From Nymphaea colorata (taxonomy: Eukaryota; Streptophyta; Magnoliopsida; Nymphaeales; Nymphaeaceae): a DNA stretch of 64,000 nucleotides. The notes under the pieces are model-generated. The model was not told the DNA's origin, did not search any database, and saw only the letters and a list, made by a program, of their open reading frames with translations. Of this stretch, positions 61,130-64,000 are shown one piece after another (positions within the stretch are counted from its first letter, which is position 1; every line of letters starts with the position of its first letter). The DNA is taken from assembly GCF_008831285.2 (NCBI RefSeq), contig NC_045144.1, forward strand, positions 23,635,716 through 23,699,715. Direction: 5' to 3'. The position numbers were made by a program, and so were the translations under genes.

Positions 61130-61979
61130 ATGGAGTACCAACATAGGGGTAAGAAGCGACGTGGGCCAGCTACAGAGGCACAAAGAGAGCCAAGTTCCGT
61201 CCATTCAAATGTGCATACCCCTTTGGATGATAGTATGTCAGGGCAACCATACGCTCAGACTAGTGTGGGTGCCCAAACCCCACCGAGACAAACTCTACCT
61301 GTGGATCAGCAGACTATATTGCTCACAGCTTTGCAGACATTTACCTCTCTAGTATAGTCGATGGTCAGTAAGCAGAGGAGACAAAGTGAATTATGGCTCT
61401 AATTCCTTCTTCGGCACTTACTTTCCAATGCATGCCAAAAACAAGAAGATGCAAGAGTGTCTTGAATTGCAGCAAAATCATTTGAGCTTGGAAGAATATG
61501 TTACTATGTATCGGCACTTGGAGGTGTATTGTTCGCACCTCTACACTATAGATGAAGCCAGAGCATATAAGTTTGTGCATGGGTTGCGTGATAGATTGCG
61601 AAGCAAAGTGATGTCTAGTAGCCCTCGTGATTTGAACGAGGCAGTCACCATGGCTAGACGCATGAAAGAGGACTTGGCGAGGACACATAATGACCATCAC
61701 AAAAAGACAAGCCAACCCACACATGATGGACGTATACATGCCAAGCACGACCACTTTGCAGGCATGGCAAAGCCTTATGAGAGGCGTAATGACCTAGCAT
61801 TCAGGCAGAACAGGCCAAACCGCAGTGACACCATACAGGGAGCAGTGACTACTTCGACTCCACCGATGTGCCCTACTTGCTCATGTGTGCACCCCGGGAA
61901 GCCATGCTATCAAGAGACCGAAGCGTGTTTGCACTGTGGAAGGATGGAACACTTCATCAAAGATTGCGTCACAATGTGA
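61130..61979 (+). pseudogene. Gypsy gag remnant
   Basis: An ATG at 61130 opens a Gln/Pro-rich N-terminus that stops at 61355. A second frame from about 61386 carries the Retrotrans_gag capsid domain (ECLELQQNHLSLEEYVTMYR, then AYKFVHGLRDRLRSKVM) and a complete zinc knuckle CLHCGRMEHFIKDC at about 61927-61968. One frame break separates the two halves. Confidence 0.85.
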
Positions 61980-62037
61980 GGAAAAGAGTTGAAGAAGTAC
62001 GAGGCCGGTCCTTCTAGCGCCCAACAAACGACAGGAC

Positions 62038-62480
62038 GTGTATATGCAACTACTGTGGAGGAGCTTTCAGGCACACGGTCTTATTGAAGGTACACTACTT
62101 GTTGGTTCTCACATTGCTAGAGTGTTGTTTGATTCCAGGATGACTCATTCTTTTATATCTAGTCGATTTGCCACTTCACTAGAAGTGTCAGCTAGTAAGA
62201 TGTTGTACGTCCTAAAAGTGGTCAACACTATGCATGCACAAGATTTGTATAGCTAAGATCTACCTGATGTAGATGTGGAGATCCATCGACACCACTTACC
62301 TGCATAGTTGGTGATCATAAGTCTTAGTGAGTTTGATGTCATTTTGGGTATGGATTGGTTGTACATGCATTATGCCAACATAGATTGCAGAAAGAATTAG
62401 ATACAATTGTTGACTAATGAGATGAATCTAGTGAAATTCCAAGCACGAAAAGCCAGTTGAACATATAAGATATTGGTGTC
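62038..62480 (+). pseudogene. Gypsy aspartic protease remnant
   Basis: HIARVLFDSRMTHSFISSRF at about 62110-62170 is the retropepsin active-site region; the usual D-S-G triad reads D-S-R. After a stop at 62254 the frame continues with DVILGMDWLYMHYANIDC at about 62337-62390, the second conserved block of this protease family. Confidence 0.82.
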
Positions 62481-62525
62481 TGTACTAAAGGCTAAACAAG
62501 TGTTAGTAATGGGAGTGTTGCATTC

Positions 62526-63890
62526 TTGGTCAACATGTTGACCAATGAGACTGAACCGGTGAGGTTACAGAATGTTGCCATTGTGAGTGAGTATCCCGTT
62601 GTGTTCCCTGAAGAGCTATCAAGTTTGCCTCCAACACGAGAAATTGAATTTAAGATAGAGGTGTTATCAAGGACAACTCCTATTTCTAAGGTACCATACC
62701 GTATGGCACCCATAGAGTTAGAATAATTGAAGAAGCAATTGTAGAAACTCTTAGATAAGAGCTTCATTCGTCCTAGTGTGTCACCTTAGGGAGCACCCGT
62801 ATTATTTGTTAAGAAAAAAAATAGAACGATGTGCTTGTGTATAGATTATTGTATGTTAAATCAAGTCACCATCAAGAATAAGTATCCGCTACTTAAAATT
62901 GAAGACTTGTTTGATCAGCTCAAGAATGCGAAGGTATTCTCCAAAATCGATTTGAGGATAGGTTATCATCAACTCTTGATTCAGGAGGAAGATGTTGCTA
63001 AGACTGCCTTTCGAACTAGATATGGGCACTTTGAATTCAGGGTCATACCTTTTTGTTTGACCAATGCTCCTGTAGCGTTTATGGACCTCATGAATCGGGT
63101 TTTCCAAGACTACTTAGATCGGTTTGTTATCGTCTTTGTGGATGATATTTTGGTGCACTTAGATAGTGAAGCAAAGCACAGAGATCACTTAAGGAGTGTA
63201 TTGGGTATTTTACGCAAGTATAAGTTATATGTCAAATACTTGAAATGTGAATTTTAGCTAAAGAAGGCAAACTTCCTTGGTCATGTGATCTCAAAGGATG
63301 GGGTTTCCGTAGATCCGGCTAAGGTGTCGGTTGTACAGGACTGGAGGATGCCATGCAATGTGACTGAGGTTAAAAACTTTTTGAGATTGGCAAGATACTA
63401 TTGCAGGTTTATACAAGACTTTTCAAAAATAGGTATTCCCATGACTAAGCTATTAAGAAAATGAGTGAAGTTTGTGTAGAATGAGGAGTGCGAAAAGAGT
63501 TTCCAAACTTTGAAGGACAAGCTTACCACCATCCTTATTTTGACACTTCCATCGGGTCATTTGGTATACACCAATGCATTGAGAATCGGTTATAGTTGTA
63601 TACTGATGCAACATGACCGTATAGTGGCTTATGCATCAACACAGTTGAAGGCGCTTGGGAAACAATATCTCACTCATGATTTGGAATTGGGAGTGTTAGT
63701 GTTCGCACTAAAGATATAGAGGCATTATCTATATGGGGCAATATTTGATGTGTTTACAGACCACAAGTCGTTGAAATACATATTCTCCTAAAGGAATCTC
63801 AATCTGAGGCAGAGAAGATGGATTGAATACTTAAAATATTATGATTTTAAATCTTGCTAAGGCAACAATATTTAGTATGATAAATCACTC
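62526..63890 (+). pseudogene. Gypsy reverse transcriptase / RNase H remnant
   Basis: 62571-62730 reads SEYPVVFPEELSSLPPTREI, the linker before RT. 62829-63257 is the RT palm: [43 protein letters not shown] and the active site FVDDIL at about 63139. KANFLGHVISKDGVSVDPAK at about 63265 continues into the thumb. RNase H pieces are at 63535-63720 (VYTNALRIGYSCILMQ) and 63755-63790 (FTDHKSLKYIFS). TAG/TGA stops occur at 62725, 62743, 62788, 63255, 63463 and 63717. Confidence 0.88.
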
Positions 63891-64000
63891 TTGAACATTG
63901 TTGCATGATATGATAGCATGGCAGCCTCACCTTTGTGACGAGAATAGAGCAACAATGACTACCTTGATACAACATCCTCTATTGGAGGAGCTTATCTTGA

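Larger units (their letters stand above)
60892..64000 (+). mobile_element. Gypsy retrotransposon interior, runs off window
   Basis: Primer-binding site, gag, protease, RT and RNase H follow in Gypsy order on the plus strand; integrase and the 3' LTR would lie beyond 64000. The gag form with a CX2CX4HX4C knuckle and the LTR-end TGTGACA suggest a chromovirus (Tekay/Del-like), an inference. At least ten stops or frame changes make it non-functional. It is in the opposite orientation to the two elements around the LPR pseudogene. Confidence 0.88.

Overview
This window is nuclear DNA from a flowering plant. The evidence is spliced genes with GT/AG introns, a plant-type multicopper oxidase, long (AT)n microsatellites, and remnants of Copia and Gypsy LTR retrotransposons, a PIF/Harbinger DNA transposon, a tRNA-derived SINE and MITE-like elements. 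The species cannot be identified from the sequence. Gene density is very low: I find one convincingly intact protein-coding gene in 64 kb.

Layout. 1-7.7 kb is non-coding, with a fold-back inverted repeat (395-798), short direct and tandem repeats and a MITE-like element (4013-4449). 7731-11865 (+) is an intact three-exon gene for a 582-residue secreted multicopper oxidase of the LOW PHOSPHATE ROOT (LPR/bacterial CotA-like ferroxidase) type, with all four copper motifs. About 12-16.7 kb is AT-rich and carries a Copia pol tail and a Copia LTR edge. About 16.7-24.92 kb is an antisense Gypsy element of the dual-RNase-H (Tat-like) kind, with two long LTRs, dead pol domains and a 516-bp tandem duplication inside pol. 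24.92-33.5 kb is a second, decayed copy of the multicopper oxidase. Its exon 1 is missing, and its exon 2 is split by a complete but dead antisense Copia element (26561-31690) whose LTRs, primer-binding site, polypurine tract and target duplication are all visible. 33.1-34.2 kb is an older Copia pol fragment whose end is shared with the flank of the intact gene, so it predates the duplication.

34-46.7 kb is non-coding: LTR-like sequence, (AT)n, degenerate tandem repeats at 42.9-43.6 and 44.66-45.19 kb, and weak gene-like fragments on the minus strand near 41.3-41.5 kb. 46727-46940 is an antisense SINE with poly(A), A/B boxes, a 3' hairpin and target duplications. 47921-49265 is a truncated PIF/Harbinger element with iterated terminal repeats. 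Its transposase tail is followed, across a good intron, by an exon encoding an RNase H1 N-terminal (viroplasmin-like) hybrid-binding domain. This is the most unusual arrangement in the window. 49.3-57.8 kb is mostly featureless, with a 200-bp (AT)n tract and a perfectly symmetric (TC)n(AT)n(AG)n palindrome. From about 58.5 kb to the window end lies a sense-strand Gypsy element (LTR end at 60891, primer-binding site, gag, protease, RT, RNase H), broken by stops and running off the edge.

Biology. The single live gene probably encodes an apoplastic or ER-lumen Fe(II) oxidase. The rest records one tandem gene duplication followed by decay of one copy under repeated transposon insertion. No operon-like or novel multi-gene system is visible.
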